From an uncultured Collinsella sp. (GTDB lineage Bacteria; Actinomycetota; Coriobacteriia; Coriobacteriales; Coriobacteriaceae): 16,924 nt of DNA. Below, in pieces: positions 7,868 to 16,054 of this stretch (its first letter is position 1; each line of letters begins with the position of its first letter). The stretch covers positions 1 to 16,924 of the forward strand of contig UQVT01000021.1 in assembly GCA_900544465.1 (NCBI GenBank), written 5' to 3'. The notes under the pieces were generated by a model. It made no database searches. It was given only the letters and a program-made list of their open reading frames with translations, and was not told the DNA's origin. The position numbers and the translations under genes were made by a program.

Positions 7868-9160
7868 GTGGCGATTACTGCTGATAAAAAAAAGAGACGG
7901 CTGCTCCTTCTGACGAGGAGGTTCCCCTTTAACCGCGGCGAGGTCGCCGCTGAGTCCTATCTCGAGAACGAGATAGGCGTTCTTTCGACCTATTTCGACG
8001 AGGTGCTCGCCGTGGGGACCGAGGCGCAGCCGGGTGACGCGCCCACCTGCGCGCTGCCGGGCAATGTGACGCCCCTGGCCTTGGGCTGCGGTAATACCTC
8101 CAAGGACAAGGCTTTGCTTGCAGTCAAAGGGATCGCGTTTCCCCTTTTGGGCGGTGCGGACGTTCGTGAGGCCTATGCCACAGAATCCGTTCATGGAATC
8201 GGAAAGCGCGTGTTTCGGGGCTACTTTGCCGCGAGGGCGAAGGCAAAGGCGGACGTGCTTGCGGAGGAACTGGTCCGCTTTGGCTTTGAGCCCACGCACA
8301 TATACAGCTTTTGGCTTTACGACACCGCTTTGGTCGCTGCTTGGCTGACCGGCACGTACCCATGTGCACGCGCCGTTGCGCGTGCACATCGGTACGATCT
8401 GTATGCAGATCGTACCGATGTGCATTATTTGCCCTTCCGGGGATACCTCCTATCCAAGCTTTCCGGAGTGCTTCCCTGCTCGAAAGACGGGGAGGAATAC
8501 ATAAACGCGAACTGGCCGGGCCATGAGGGCAAGGTGACGACCTCCTATCTCGGAACGCGGGAGATGCCAGACAAGTCCGGCGAGCCGTTGACCTGCCCGT
8601 TGCGGGTCGTCTCGTGCTCGCGTATTGTCGACGTTAAGCGCGTGCCTCTTCTTGCTAAGGCTGTCACCCTTCTTGATGCCGAAGGGCTTCGCGTCGAATG
8701 GACCCATTACGGCGACGGCCCACAGCTCGAGGAGGCGAGGGCCGCCTGCTCGTTGCTGACGCACTCCACCGCGAAGTTCGCGGGGGCTTTGCCGAACGAC
8801 GCGCTTTTGGGGGAGTACGCAGCGAAGCATTTCGACGTCTTCGTGAACGTCTCGTCAAGCGAGGGCCTGCCGCTTTCGATCATGGAGGCCTGCGGATTCG
8901 GCATTCCCGTCATCGCCACGGACGTTGGCGGAACCCACGAGATAGTAAGCGATGGCGTCAACGGCTTTCTCCTACCTAGCGACTGTGGACCGGAAGATGT
9001 CGCCGCGGCCATAAAGCGATTCGTCTTTTTGGGCAAGGCCGAAGGGTCTTCTATGAGGCGCGCTGCAAGGGCCGTTTGGGAGAGGGACTTCCGTTTGGAG
9101 GCCAACGTGGAGGGGCTTGTGCGCTCGCTCGGAGTCGATTACAGAAACGAAGGTGAATGA
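7868..9160 (+). CDS. Family 4 (GT-B) glycosyltransferase
   Basis: This is a retaining GT4-type transferase of 430 residues. I start at GTG 7868, 9 nt after AAGAGGGA and 5 nt after the ugd stop. The N-terminal Rossmann half begins RLLLLTRRFPFNRGEVAAESYLENEI. A conserved block, RAHRYDLYADR (about 174-184), precedes LPFRGYLLSKL. The C-terminal half has LRVVSCSRIVDVKRVPLLAKAV and the donor-site signature SSEGLPLSIMEACGFGIPVIATDVGG (about 330-355) with the EX7E glutamates. A poly-A tract of eight (7886-7893) falls in codons for DKKK. The segment coding RAHRYDLY lies in an extraordinary set of inverted repeats (8362-8424), described separately. The stop overlaps the next start (ATGA). The linkage formed is unknown. 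Confidence 0.9.
   Translation: MAITADKKKRRLLLLTRRFPFNRGEVAAESYLENEIGVLSTYFDEVLAVGTEAQPGDAPTCALPGNVTPLALGCGNTSKDKALLAVKGIAFPLLGGADVREAYATESVHGIGKRVFRGYFAARAKAKADVLAEELVRFGFEPTHIYSFWLYDTALVAAWLTGTYPCARAVARAHRYDLYADRTDVHYLPFRGYLLSKLSGVLPCSKDGEEYINANWPGHEGKVTTSYLGTREMPDKSGEPLTCPLRVVSCSRIVDVKRVPLLAKAVTLLDAEGLRVEWTHYGDGPQLEEARAACSLLTHSTAKFAGALPNDALLGEYAAKHFDVFVNVSSSEGLPLSIMEACGFGIPVIATDVGGTHEIVSDGVNGFLLPSDCGPEDVAAAIKRFVFLGKAEGSSMRRAARAVWERDFRLEANVEGLVRSLGVDYRNEGE
8362..8430 (+). repeat. Two overlapping, mutually exclusive perfect hairpins inside the GT4 gene
   Basis: Hairpin 1: ATGTGCACGCG (8362-8372), loop CCGTTG, CGCGTGCACAT (8379-8389), 11 bp perfect. Hairpin 2: TGCACATCGGTACGATCTG (8383-8401), loop TATG, CAGATCGTACCGATGTGCA (8406-8424), 19 bp perfect, followed at once by TTATTT (8425-8430). 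The right arm of hairpin 1 overlaps the left arm of hairpin 2, so they cannot form together. The layout is that of an attenuator, with hairpin 2 terminator-like, but it is wholly within codons 165-186 of an intact gene. Confidence 0.85.
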
Positions 9161-10107
9161 TGGGCCAGATTGCGCAGAAGATGACCATGCTCAAAAGGTG
9201 GAGCAAAATGCTCACTGGCAAGACGGCTGTGGCCGTAGAGCAGAGCATGGGCAGGGCCTATAATGTCGGACAGTTGTCCGGGTACTACAACGATTTGACC
9301 GGCAAGGTCACTGGCAGTACTCTGCTCGACGAGGGCGGTGTCCCTGTTAGCGTCATCGCCGGTGGGGCGCGGGTGCATTTCCCCATCGCCATTTTCCAAT
9401 ACGGTTTGGGCTGTTACGACTTGAGCATTCTCAGGTCGGATGAAGTTGAGCGCTTTCTCGACGCACTAAGGGTATGCTCGGATTGGGCGATCGGCGCCCA
9501 GCGGGATGACGGCTCTTGGGACGCATTTGGTCCGATAGGCAGCGCTAAGTACTCCGTCTCCTCGATGGCCCAAGGCGAGGGGTGCTCGATGCTGCTGAGG
9601 GCCCATGCGGCTTTCGGGGACGAGTGCTATAGAGTTGCGGCGCTGAAAGCTGCCGAGTTCATGCTTATCGACATGGACAATGGCGGCGTGTCGTCGCATG
9701 ACGGGGGAGAACTGTTCCTGGAGGAGTACCCTCAACGCCCCAGGCGCAGTGTCATGAACGGTTGGGTGTTTAGCCTTTTCGGTCTCTATGACGCATCGTT
9801 GGTCGACGCGCGCTTCGCCGGGCCATTCAAGCACTCTGCGGAGACGTTGGCTTGCCATTTGGATGACTACGACGCCGGCTTCTGGTCTTATTACGACATG
9901 GAAAAGCGTATCGCCTCTCCCGCCTACCATCATCTACATATAGCGCAGCTCCGCGCAATGGCGGATCTTTCAGGCGACGCAAGGTTCGCGGTGAAGGCCG
10001 AGGTATACGAGCGCTATCAGGAATCTCCGGCCAACCGCAGGAAGGCGATTGCTAAAAAGGCGCTGCAGAAGCTGATCGAGAAATCCGATGCGGTGATCGT
10101 CCAATGA
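9157..10107 (+). CDS. D-glucuronyl C5-epimerase family protein
   Basis: I recognise the C-terminal catalytic domain of glucuronyl C5-epimerases (C5-epim_C, PF06662), which convert D-glucuronate in a chain to L-iduronate. Signs in the 316-residue protein are VHFPIAIFQYGLGCYDL (73-89), QRDDGSWDAF (115-124), SSMAQGEGCSMLLRAHAAFGD (135-155), NGWVFSLFGLYDASL (201-215), DDYDAGFWSYYD (236-247), and ASPAYHHLHIAQLRAMADLSGD (253-274). No signal peptide or membrane helix is visible, so it should act in the cytoplasm, on lipid-linked intermediates rather than the exported polymer. It starts at ATG 9157, overlapping the previous stop (ATGA), and its own stop overlaps the next start, so it is firmly part of the operon. 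With ugd two genes upstream, uronate substrate is expected. Exact specificity (GlcA to IdoA, or GalA to L-altruronate) is unproven. Confidence 0.82.
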   Translation: MMGQIAQKMTMLKRWSKMLTGKTAVAVEQSMGRAYNVGQLSGYYNDLTGKVTGSTLLDEGGVPVSVIAGGARVHFPIAIFQYGLGCYDLSILRSDEVERFLDALRVCSDWAIGAQRDDGSWDAFGPIGSAKYSVSSMAQGEGCSMLLRAHAAFGDECYRVAALKAAEFMLIDMDNGGVSSHDGGELFLEEYPQRPRRSVMNGWVFSLFGLYDASLVDARFAGPFKHSAETLACHLDDYDAGFWSYYDMEKRIASPAYHHLHIAQLRAMADLSGDARFAVKAEVYERYQESPANRRKAIAKKALQKLIEKSDAVIVQ

Positions 10108-11207
10108 AGAAGGCCCTCTATATCGTGACCTCGATGGACACCGGCGGGGCCGAGACGGTATTCATGAAGTATTACCGGGCTTTGGACAAGTCGCGCTATC
10201 AGCTCGACTTCTGTGTGTCGTCCGACGTGCCGGGCTTTTACGACGCCGAAATCGAGTCGATGGGCGGCAGAATTGTGCACACAGTTAAGAAGACCGAGGC
10301 CGGGCCGGTCGCTTCGTTCAAGCGGCTCATGCAGATAGCCCGGGACGGCGGTTATTGCTGTGCTGTCAGGTCGTCTCAGCACAGTCTTTCCTGTCTTGAT
10401 TTGCTCGCCATGAGATTCGGAGGCGTGTCCAGAACCATATTCAGGTCAAGCAACACGGGTACAGTTTCGAACAGCAAAAAGGAGACCCTGCTGCACAATC
10501 TTTTCAAGCCCCTTGTCAGGGTTGCGGCGACCGACTTCGCCGCCCCGTCTACCGAGGCGGGCGTCTACATGTTCGGCAAGGCGGGGGTATCGGGGCCGCG
10601 TTTCCATCTCATGAAGAACGCGCTCAACCTCGAGGACTACGCCTATGACGCTTCGACACGGGACGATGTTAAGCGCGAACTGGGCGTTCCTGCCGAGTCC
10701 TATGTCGTCGGGCACGTCGGGAGGTTCAGTGAGCAGAAGAACCACCTCTTCCTTGTCGATGTTTTTGCTGAAATCGCCCGGAGAAGGCCAGACGCCGTCC
10801 TCATTCTCGTCGGCAAAGGCGAGACACGCACGGCCGTTGAGAGGCGCGTTGCCGAGCTCGGATTGACCGATAGGGTGGTGTTTGCCGGGGTTAGGAGCGA
10901 TGTCCGCCGTCTCTATTCGGCTATGGACGTCTTCATCTTCCCCTCTGTCTACGAAGGCCTGCCGAACGTCGTCGTCGAGGCGCAGGCAAACGGACTCCCT
11001 TGCGTGATTAGCGACTCCATCACGCGGGAGGTTGGCATTTGCGAGAACGTCGTTTACAAAAGTCTGGGCGACGCTCTGGACGAATGGGCCGACGCCGCGC
11101 TCTCCGTGGATCGCATAGGGTCAAGCGCCAGTGCGAGGGATTTGAAAGGCTCGGGCTATGAAATCAATTCGGAGCTTCCCGGTTTCGTGAGGCTGGTATT
11201 CGGATGA
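10104..11207 (+). CDS. Family 4 (GT-B) glycosyltransferase, EpsF-like
   Basis: This 367-residue transferase opens with KKALYIVTSMDTGGAETVFMKYYRAL, the N-terminal pattern of EpsF/GT4 enzymes with a GGAE acceptor-side loop. The donor half shows YVVGHVGRFSEQKNHLFLVDVF (about 200-220), LILVGKGE, and FPSVYEGLPNVVVEAQANGLPCVISD (about 277-302), holding the E-x7-E motif. No membrane segment is evident. It overlaps the C5-epimerase stop and the polymerase start by 4 nt each, implying coupled translation. It probably adds another sugar of the repeat unit; donor and linkage are not readable from sequence. Confidence 0.92.
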   Translation: MKKALYIVTSMDTGGAETVFMKYYRALDKSRYQLDFCVSSDVPGFYDAEIESMGGRIVHTVKKTEAGPVASFKRLMQIARDGGYCCAVRSSQHSLSCLDLLAMRFGGVSRTIFRSSNTGTVSNSKKETLLHNLFKPLVRVAATDFAAPSTEAGVYMFGKAGVSGPRFHLMKNALNLEDYAYDASTRDDVKRELGVPAESYVVGHVGRFSEQKNHLFLVDVFAEIARRRPDAVLILVGKGETRTAVERRVAELGLTDRVVFAGVRSDVRRLYSAMDVFIFPSVYEGLPNVVVEAQANGLPCVISDSITREVGICENVVYKSLGDALDEWADAALSVDRIGSSASARDLKGSGYEINSELPGFVRLVFG

Positions 11208-12292
11208 ACTTTATCGAAACATCGCTTTTCTACTTTCTTGTCGTTTTGCTTTCAGCGGCGCTTGCGCGCATGTCGGAAAACGGCAAAAGTAAGGCTGGGC
11301 TGGTCGCTGCCGTGGTTCTTCTTACCGCCGTCGGGGGCTTGAGGTCGTATGCGGTTGGGCAGGATACCCTGGGTTATAAAGAGGGAATCGAGTACTTCTA
11401 CGCGTATGGGACCACGATGTGGAACCATACGTTCAGCGTTCCGTACGGTGTCTTCACAAGTGCGGTGCTCCATATCTGTAACAATTACTCGTTCTTGCTC
11501 GTCGTCGAGTCGCTGATCACCAACGCCTTTTTTGCTTTCAGGCTTTGGGATTTTAGACGAACGGCATCGCTCTCGTTTGCGATGTTCGTCTATACGGCAA
11601 CGGTGTTCCCGCTGTCTATGTGTCTGACGTGCCAGATGATTGCAGTCTCGCTGGTTTTCTACGCAACCAGGTTTTTAGAACAGAATAAGCCGTTGCTTTT
11701 TTGCGCTTGGTGGGCTGTTGGCGCTCTTTTGCACGCGTCCGCCCTGATAGGGGTCCTATTCCTCATCTACTACCTATTTTCCAACAAAAGCAAGAGCCGA
11801 TCGCAGTTCGCCGCGAAGATGCTTGCATCGGTTGCCCTGCTGTTCCTGGCAGCTTATGCGGGCTCTAAGCTCGTCGACCGGTATGCGCGTTACTCCGTGA
11901 ACGAATCGAGCATCGGGTTGATGGTTTTTGCGCAGGCGACCGTCCTCGCGATCGCATATTTCGTCAGCCGCGAAACTGCGAATGTTGCCCCGGTTGAGAG
12001 CGACGGAACGTCGCGGCTCAAAGCCAACCGGATGCCGCTCGTGTTTTACGCTTTAGGCATTTTGGCTTCGGCGTCCTCTTATGTGATTGCCAACGCCGGC
12101 CGCATAGCCTATTACTTCACCGTATTAGGCCCCGTGATTTTCGGAGGCTTCGTGAAGGACGCTCGGAAAATAAAAGCCCGTTTTTGTCTTGGCTGTTTTC
12201 TAGTTGTCTGGTTCCTTTTCTACGCCTTTTATGCCTATCTGCTTCATACCGGGCTTGGTATCGAGTCTTATTCGTTCGTCTGGATGGGGTAA
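11204..12292 (+). CDS. EpsG/Wzy-type polysaccharide polymerase
   Basis: This is a 362-residue polytopic membrane protein with roughly nine or ten hydrophobic helices from residue 5 to the C-terminus. The early motif GLRSYAVGQDTLGYKEGI (about 45-62) is the GLR..vG.DT..Y signature of the EpsG family. ALLHASALIGVLFLIYY carries the conserved H-SAL of the membrane core. Wzy-type enzymes join flipped lipid-linked repeat units on the outer membrane face. It starts with ATG overlapping the preceding TGA. Base use in this gene looks less GC-rich than in thrS, which is common for polymerase genes. A Wzx flippase and an initiating transferase in the same operon support a Wzx/Wzy-dependent pathway. Confidence 0.87.
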   Translation: MNFIETSLFYFLVVLLSAALARMSENGKSKAGLVAAVVLLTAVGGLRSYAVGQDTLGYKEGIEYFYAYGTTMWNHTFSVPYGVFTSAVLHICNNYSFLLVVESLITNAFFAFRLWDFRRTASLSFAMFVYTATVFPLSMCLTCQMIAVSLVFYATRFLEQNKPLLFCAWWAVGALLHASALIGVLFLIYYLFSNKSKSRSQFAAKMLASVALLFLAAYAGSKLVDRYARYSVNESSIGLMVFAQATVLAIAYFVSRETANVAPVESDGTSRLKANRMPLVFYALGILASASSYVIANAGRIAYYFTVLGPVIFGGFVKDARKIKARFCLGCFLVVWFLFYAFYAYLLHTGLGIESYSFVWMG

Positions 12293-12296
12293 ATAG

Positions 12297-12317
12297 TGCC
12301 CGAAACCGTTTCGGGCA
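12297..12317 (+). promoter_or_regulatory. Hairpin after the polymerase gene
   Basis: TGCCCGAAAC (12297-12306) and GTTTCGGGCA (12308-12317) form a near-complete palindrome with one central base, 4 nt after the polymerase stop. No U-tract follows (TATACG). It could act as an RNA-stability element, a weak attenuator, or a pause that LoaP-modified polymerase ignores. Confidence 0.55.
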
Positions 12318-12435
12318 TATACGAGCAAAGTCTACGTTGGTGGTTTGCATACGCCCAGGGCTTGTTCCATGTGTAGCGCAGAGAATTAAAAAGTAAAACG
12401 CTTTGTTTAAGCTCGGACTTAAGGAAATTGTATAT

Positions 12436-13383
12436 ATGGAAAGCAAAATTAAAAAATACCTAAGTGACCCGTGGATGGCCTACTGTGCCTTTACGTCGAA
12501 GGGTCTAACGAAATGGGTTTCCGACAGGACGCACCTTCGATTGATGCATCGCGCCAAGTTGGGCATGTGGCCTAGCATAGACTCGCCGGTGACCTTCACT
12601 GAGAAGATGCAGTGGCTGAAGCTTAACGATCACAACCCTGCGTACACGACCATGGTCGACAAGTACCGCGCTAAGGACCTCATTGCCTCGCGTGTGGGCT
12701 CCGAGCACGTGGTCAAGACGTTGGGCGCCTGGAATTCCGCTGATGACATCGATGTGAGTGGGCTACCGGAGAAGTTCGTACTCAAAACGAACCACGACTG
12801 CGGCGGCGTGCTCATCTGCACTGACAAGGGACACTTCGATCTCAACAGTGCCAAGGACTTTTTTCGGGGTCATTTGAAGCAGAATTATTTTTACGGGTGC
12901 AGGGAATGGCCTTACAAGAACGTGAAGCCCGTCGTGTTCGCCGAGGAGTTCTTGGAGAGCGAGGGCGATAATGCCCGTGATGAAGACGATAACTGGGAAG
13001 GCATCGACGAGTTCGACTTCTTCTGCTTTGACGGGGAACCCCGGCTGATTTCTTATTGCCACGGGGACAAGAACGATTCTGAGAAGAGGTACAACGATTT
13101 CTACGACACTGAGTGGAATCTGCTGCCTTTGGCGATGGGATACGCGAGTTCCGAAGAGACGATCCCTGCCCCGGAGCAGCTCAGCGAGATGCTCGAGCTA
13201 TCAAGGAAACTGAGTGACGGTGTACCTTTCTTGAGGGTCGACCTCTTCATCTGCAAGGGGCGCGTTCTCGTCGGCGAGCTGACTTTCTACCCGTGGGGCG
13301 GGTTTACGCCTTTCAGCCCCGCTGAGGCGGAGAGGACGTTGGGGCAAATGGTTTCTTTGCCCCAACGTGAAAACGAGGAATGA
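12436..13383 (+). CDS. ATP-grasp / TupA-like glycosyltransferase-family protein
   Basis: I assign this 315-residue protein to the TupA-like ATP-grasp family (PF14305) of polysaccharide clusters. Diagnostic features are TFTEKMQWLKLNDHNPAYTTMVDKYRAKDLIASRVG (about 50-85), EKFVLKTNHDCGGVLICTDK (about 113-132), VFAEEFLESEGD, DEFDFFCFDGEPRLISYC, and FLRVDLFICKGRVLVGELTFYPWGGFTPF near the C-terminus. Members are thought to attach amino-acid-like or glycosyl groups to teichuronic-type polymers; activity is poorly established. The ATG at 12436 follows TTAAGGAAA by about 10 nt; an in-frame TTG at 12403 is less likely. The 143-bp gap to the polymerase is the largest inside the operon and holds a hairpin, but I see no clear promoter, so co-transcription is probable. 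Confidence 0.82.
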   Translation: MESKIKKYLSDPWMAYCAFTSKGLTKWVSDRTHLRLMHRAKLGMWPSIDSPVTFTEKMQWLKLNDHNPAYTTMVDKYRAKDLIASRVGSEHVVKTLGAWNSADDIDVSGLPEKFVLKTNHDCGGVLICTDKGHFDLNSAKDFFRGHLKQNYFYGCREWPYKNVKPVVFAEEFLESEGDNARDEDDNWEGIDEFDFFCFDGEPRLISYCHGDKNDSEKRYNDFYDTEWNLLPLAMGYASSEETIPAPEQLSEMLELSRKLSDGVPFLRVDLFICKGRVLVGELTFYPWGGFTPFSPAEAERTLGQMVSLPQRENEE

Positions 13384-13466
13384 TGGCAAACGAAAGCTGC
13401 ATTCAGTGCGTGCGCATGGATAATCAGCCAGTAAGCGCGCTCCGGCGTTTCTTCATGGAGGTTTAG
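13380..13466 (+). CDS. Possible 28-residue peptide between tupA-like and wzx genes
   Basis: ATG 13380 overlaps the preceding TGA (ATGA) and a TAG ends the frame one base before the flippase ATG, so the frame exactly fills the gap. The predicted peptide is MMANESCIQCVRMDNQPVSA plus RRFFMEV-like C-terminal residues, with two Cys (CxxC). The GGAGG used by the flippase lies in its last codons. It could be a coupling or leader peptide, a zinc-binding microprotein, or a remnant of a lost gene. No family is recognised. Confidence 0.35.
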   Translation: MMANESCIQCVRMDNQPVSALRRFFMEV

Positions 13467-13467
13467 T

Positions 13468-14934
13468 ATGTCCGACACAAAAGACCTCCGGGCGAGGTCG
13501 GCAAGCGCGGCAAAGTGGTCTCTGGCAACCGAGATTATCGCCAAAATCATCTCGCCTATCTCGCAGCTCGTCTTAGCGAGGCTGCTGGCGCCAGAGGCGT
13601 TTGGCATGGTGGCGACCGTCACCATGGTAGTGAGCTTTGCCGACATGTTCGCGGACGCCGGGTTCCAGAAGTACCTGGTGCAACACAGCTTCCGAGACAA
13701 AAAAGACCTGCATGCCAACGCTAACGTGGCCTTTTGGACGAACTTCGGCATATCGGTGGTCCTGTGGTGTCTCATTGCCATATTCAACGATCCGGTGGCC
13801 ACCTTCGTGGGCAATCCGTCGCTGGGCTTTCCCTTGGCCGTGGCCTGCCTCTCTCTCCCGTTGACGTCGTTTTCGAGCATTCAGATGGCGTTGTTCCACC
13901 GTAATCTCGATTTCAAGTCGCTTATGCCGGTGAGACTGACGTCGACCTTACTTAACTTCGGCTCGACGCTTGTACTGGCGTTTATGGGATTTGGTTACTG
14001 GTCACTTATCGTTGGCACTTTGGCGGCGAATATTGTAAATGCAGTGGGGCTGACTCTGCTGTCTGAGTGGAAGCCGCGTTTTTTCTACTCCTTCAACATG
14101 CTGAAGGCTATGTTCTCATTCAGCGGATGGACGCTTTTGGAGTCGTTCACCATATGGCTTTCCTCTTGGGCGGGCACCTTTATCGTGGGGCATTTCCTGG
14201 GTGCGGCTGAGTTGGGATATTACAAGACGCCAGTCACCTTTGTGAGCGGGTGCTTCGGGATTATCACGAACGCTACGACGCCCATCTTGTTCTCGTCACT
14301 TTCGCGCCTTCAGTTTGATCGGGAAGAATACGTTGCTTATCTGCGACGCTTCCAGTTCATGGTGGCATTGTTCCTGTTGCCGTTGTCTGCGGGTATCTTC
14401 GTATTCCGCGAGCCTTTGGTGGCCCTGTTGCTCGGCGATCAGTGGGGCGAGGCGACGCTCATGTTCGGGTTGTATGGGCTGGTGCAGGGGCCGATGGTGC
14501 TGCTCTCATACTACAGCAGCGAGATGTATCGCTCTCTTGGTAAACCGCGCGTGTCTACGCTTGTGCAGGTGATGTACCTCGTGTTGATGACGCCGCTTAT
14601 GACCGTGGCGGCTATGCAAGGGTTCGATGCCGTCGTGTGGGCTGATGCGGGATTGAGAATCCTTTTGATTGCTATCAACCAAGTGGTCACATATTTCGTG
14701 GTTGGCCTTTCGTTTGGGCGCACTATGTTGTCGCTCAAGGAGCCCATTTTCTGCACATCGATGATGTGCGCATTTGCATGGGTGACGTATGGACTCGCAT
14801 CTAGCAACTGGCTTGGCGTCGGGTTGGACATTGTAGGGTGCGTCGTTGTCTATTTCGCGATTTGCTTTGCTTTGCCCAAGAGTAGGAGGGTGCTGCTGAA
14901 GCTGGTCAAGGGCGGCGGCTTTAAAACGTTTTGA
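13468..14934 (+). CDS. Wzx-type repeat-unit flippase (MOP superfamily)
   Basis: This 488-residue polytopic protein has about 12-14 hydrophobic segments and the MOP/polysaccharide transporter pattern: AAKWSLATEIIAKIISPISQLVLARLLAPEAFGMVATVTMVVSFADMFADAGF (about 14-66), with the typical LARLL.PE.FG and FAD.G motifs, and FLGAAELGYYKTPVTFVSG in the second half. It fits the WzxC-like subgroup (Polysacc_synt_3/C). It should flip undecaprenyl-linked repeat units to the outer face for the polymerase encoded at 11204. GGAGG stands 8 nt before the ATG. The last residues (LVKGGGFKTF) are basic and probably cytoplasmic. The name wzx is functional, not proven. Confidence 0.92.
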   Translation: MSDTKDLRARSASAAKWSLATEIIAKIISPISQLVLARLLAPEAFGMVATVTMVVSFADMFADAGFQKYLVQHSFRDKKDLHANANVAFWTNFGISVVLWCLIAIFNDPVATFVGNPSLGFPLAVACLSLPLTSFSSIQMALFHRNLDFKSLMPVRLTSTLLNFGSTLVLAFMGFGYWSLIVGTLAANIVNAVGLTLLSEWKPRFFYSFNMLKAMFSFSGWTLLESFTIWLSSWAGTFIVGHFLGAAELGYYKTPVTFVSGCFGIITNATTPILFSSLSRLQFDREEYVAYLRRFQFMVALFLLPLSAGIFVFREPLVALLLGDQWGEATLMFGLYGLVQGPMVLLSYYSSEMYRSLGKPRVSTLVQVMYLVLMTPLMTVAAMQGFDAVVWADAGLRILLIAINQVVTYFVVGLSFGRTMLSLKEPIFCTSMMCAFAWVTYGLASSNWLGVGLDIVGCVVVYFAICFALPKSRRVLLKLVKGGGFKTF

Positions 14935-15000
14935 GGTCTGTAATTAACTTGTTGGGAGTTCCATCTCAGGACTTCCTTAAAACGAAAGAGTGGGGTATAT

Positions 15001-16041
15001 ATGCAGGATAGAAAAGTCCTCGTCACTGGCGCCGCCGGCTTCATCGGGGCGTTTCTGGTGAAGCGGCTGCTCGAAACCACCGACGACGCGATCATCGGTC
15101 TGGACAACGTGAACAGCTACTACGACCCTGGCATCAAGGAGGCTCGCCTGCGAATGCTGGCGGAGGTGGACAAGGCGGGGCGTTTCGCCTTCGTGCGCGG
15201 CGACCTGTGCGATGCCGCGTTGATAGAGCGCCTGTTCGCTGAGAACGGCTTCGACGTTGTGGTGAACTTGGCCGCCCAGGCCGGTGTGCGATACTCCATC
15301 GAGAACCCCAAGGCCTACATAGACACCAACCTGGTAGGGTTCTTCAATATATTGGAGGCTTGCAGGCGCCACCCGGTGAAGCATCTTGTCTACGCGAGCT
15401 CTTCCTCCGTCTACGGCGGCAACGAGAAAGTGCCTTTCTCGGAGGACGACCGTGTAGACTCTCCGGTGAGCCTGTACGCCGCCACAAAGAAGTCCAACGA
15501 GCTAATGGCCGCGGCCTACTCCAAGCTTTACTCCATCCCAGCCACGGGCCTGCGCTTCTTTACGGTGTATGGGCCCATGGGAAGGCCCGACATGGCATAC
15601 TTCGGCTTCACCGAGAAGTTGCGTCGTGGCGATACGATTAAGATTTTCAACATGGGCGATTGTAAGCGCGACTTTACGTACGTGGACGATATTGTGGAGG
15701 GCGTGCGCAGGGTCATGGACGGCGCTCCTGAGGTCAAGATCGGTGTTGATGGTTTGCCAATGGCCGCTCATCGCGTGTATAACATCGGCAATTCGAATCC
15801 CGAGAACTTGCTGATCTTCGTTGATACGCTGCAGCGTGTGCTGGTTGAGGAGGGCGTGCTCCCCGCCGATTACGATTTCGAGGCGCATAAGCAGCTCGTT
15901 CCTATGCAGCCTGGTGACGTGCCTGTAACCTATGCGGATACTGGCGCCTTGGAGCGCGATTTTGGTTACAAACCCGCAACGCCGCTCGAGGACGGTCTTC
16001 GTGAATTCGCGAAGTGGTATCGCGAGTTCTACGGGAATTAG
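15001..16041 (+). CDS. UDP-glucuronate 4-epimerase (extended SDR)
   Basis: This enzyme interconverts UDP-glucuronate and UDP-galacturonate with bound NAD+. The 346-residue protein has TGAAGFIG (9-16), LDNVNSYYDPGIKEARL (34-50), NLAAQAGVRYSIENPKAYIDTNLVGFFNILEACR (89-122), and ASSSSVYGGNEKVPFSEDDRVDSPVSLYAATKKSNELMA (132-170) with catalytic Y159/K163. MGRPDMAYFGFTEKLRRGDTIKIFN and RDFTYVDDIVEGVRRVMD follow. The YGGNEK.PF.EDD.VD.PVSLYAATKK and GRPDMA.F.F patterns mark the UDP-uronate 4-epimerases (Cap1J/GlaE/GAE type) rather than GalE. A GAAAGAGTGGGG site precedes the ATG. It uses the product of ugd in this operon, so both UDP-GlcA and UDP-GalA are available. UDP-glucose specificity is the main alternative, judged less likely. 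Confidence 0.88.
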   Translation: MQDRKVLVTGAAGFIGAFLVKRLLETTDDAIIGLDNVNSYYDPGIKEARLRMLAEVDKAGRFAFVRGDLCDAALIERLFAENGFDVVVNLAAQAGVRYSIENPKAYIDTNLVGFFNILEACRRHPVKHLVYASSSSVYGGNEKVPFSEDDRVDSPVSLYAATKKSNELMAAAYSKLYSIPATGLRFFTVYGPMGRPDMAYFGFTEKLRRGDTIKIFNMGDCKRDFTYVDDIVEGVRRVMDGAPEVKIGVDGLPMAAHRVYNIGNSNPENLLIFVDTLQRVLVEEGVLPADYDFEAHKQLVPMQPGDVPVTYADTGALERDFGYKPATPLEDGLREFAKWYREFYGN

Positions 16042-16054
16042 CTGGGTGATAGCA

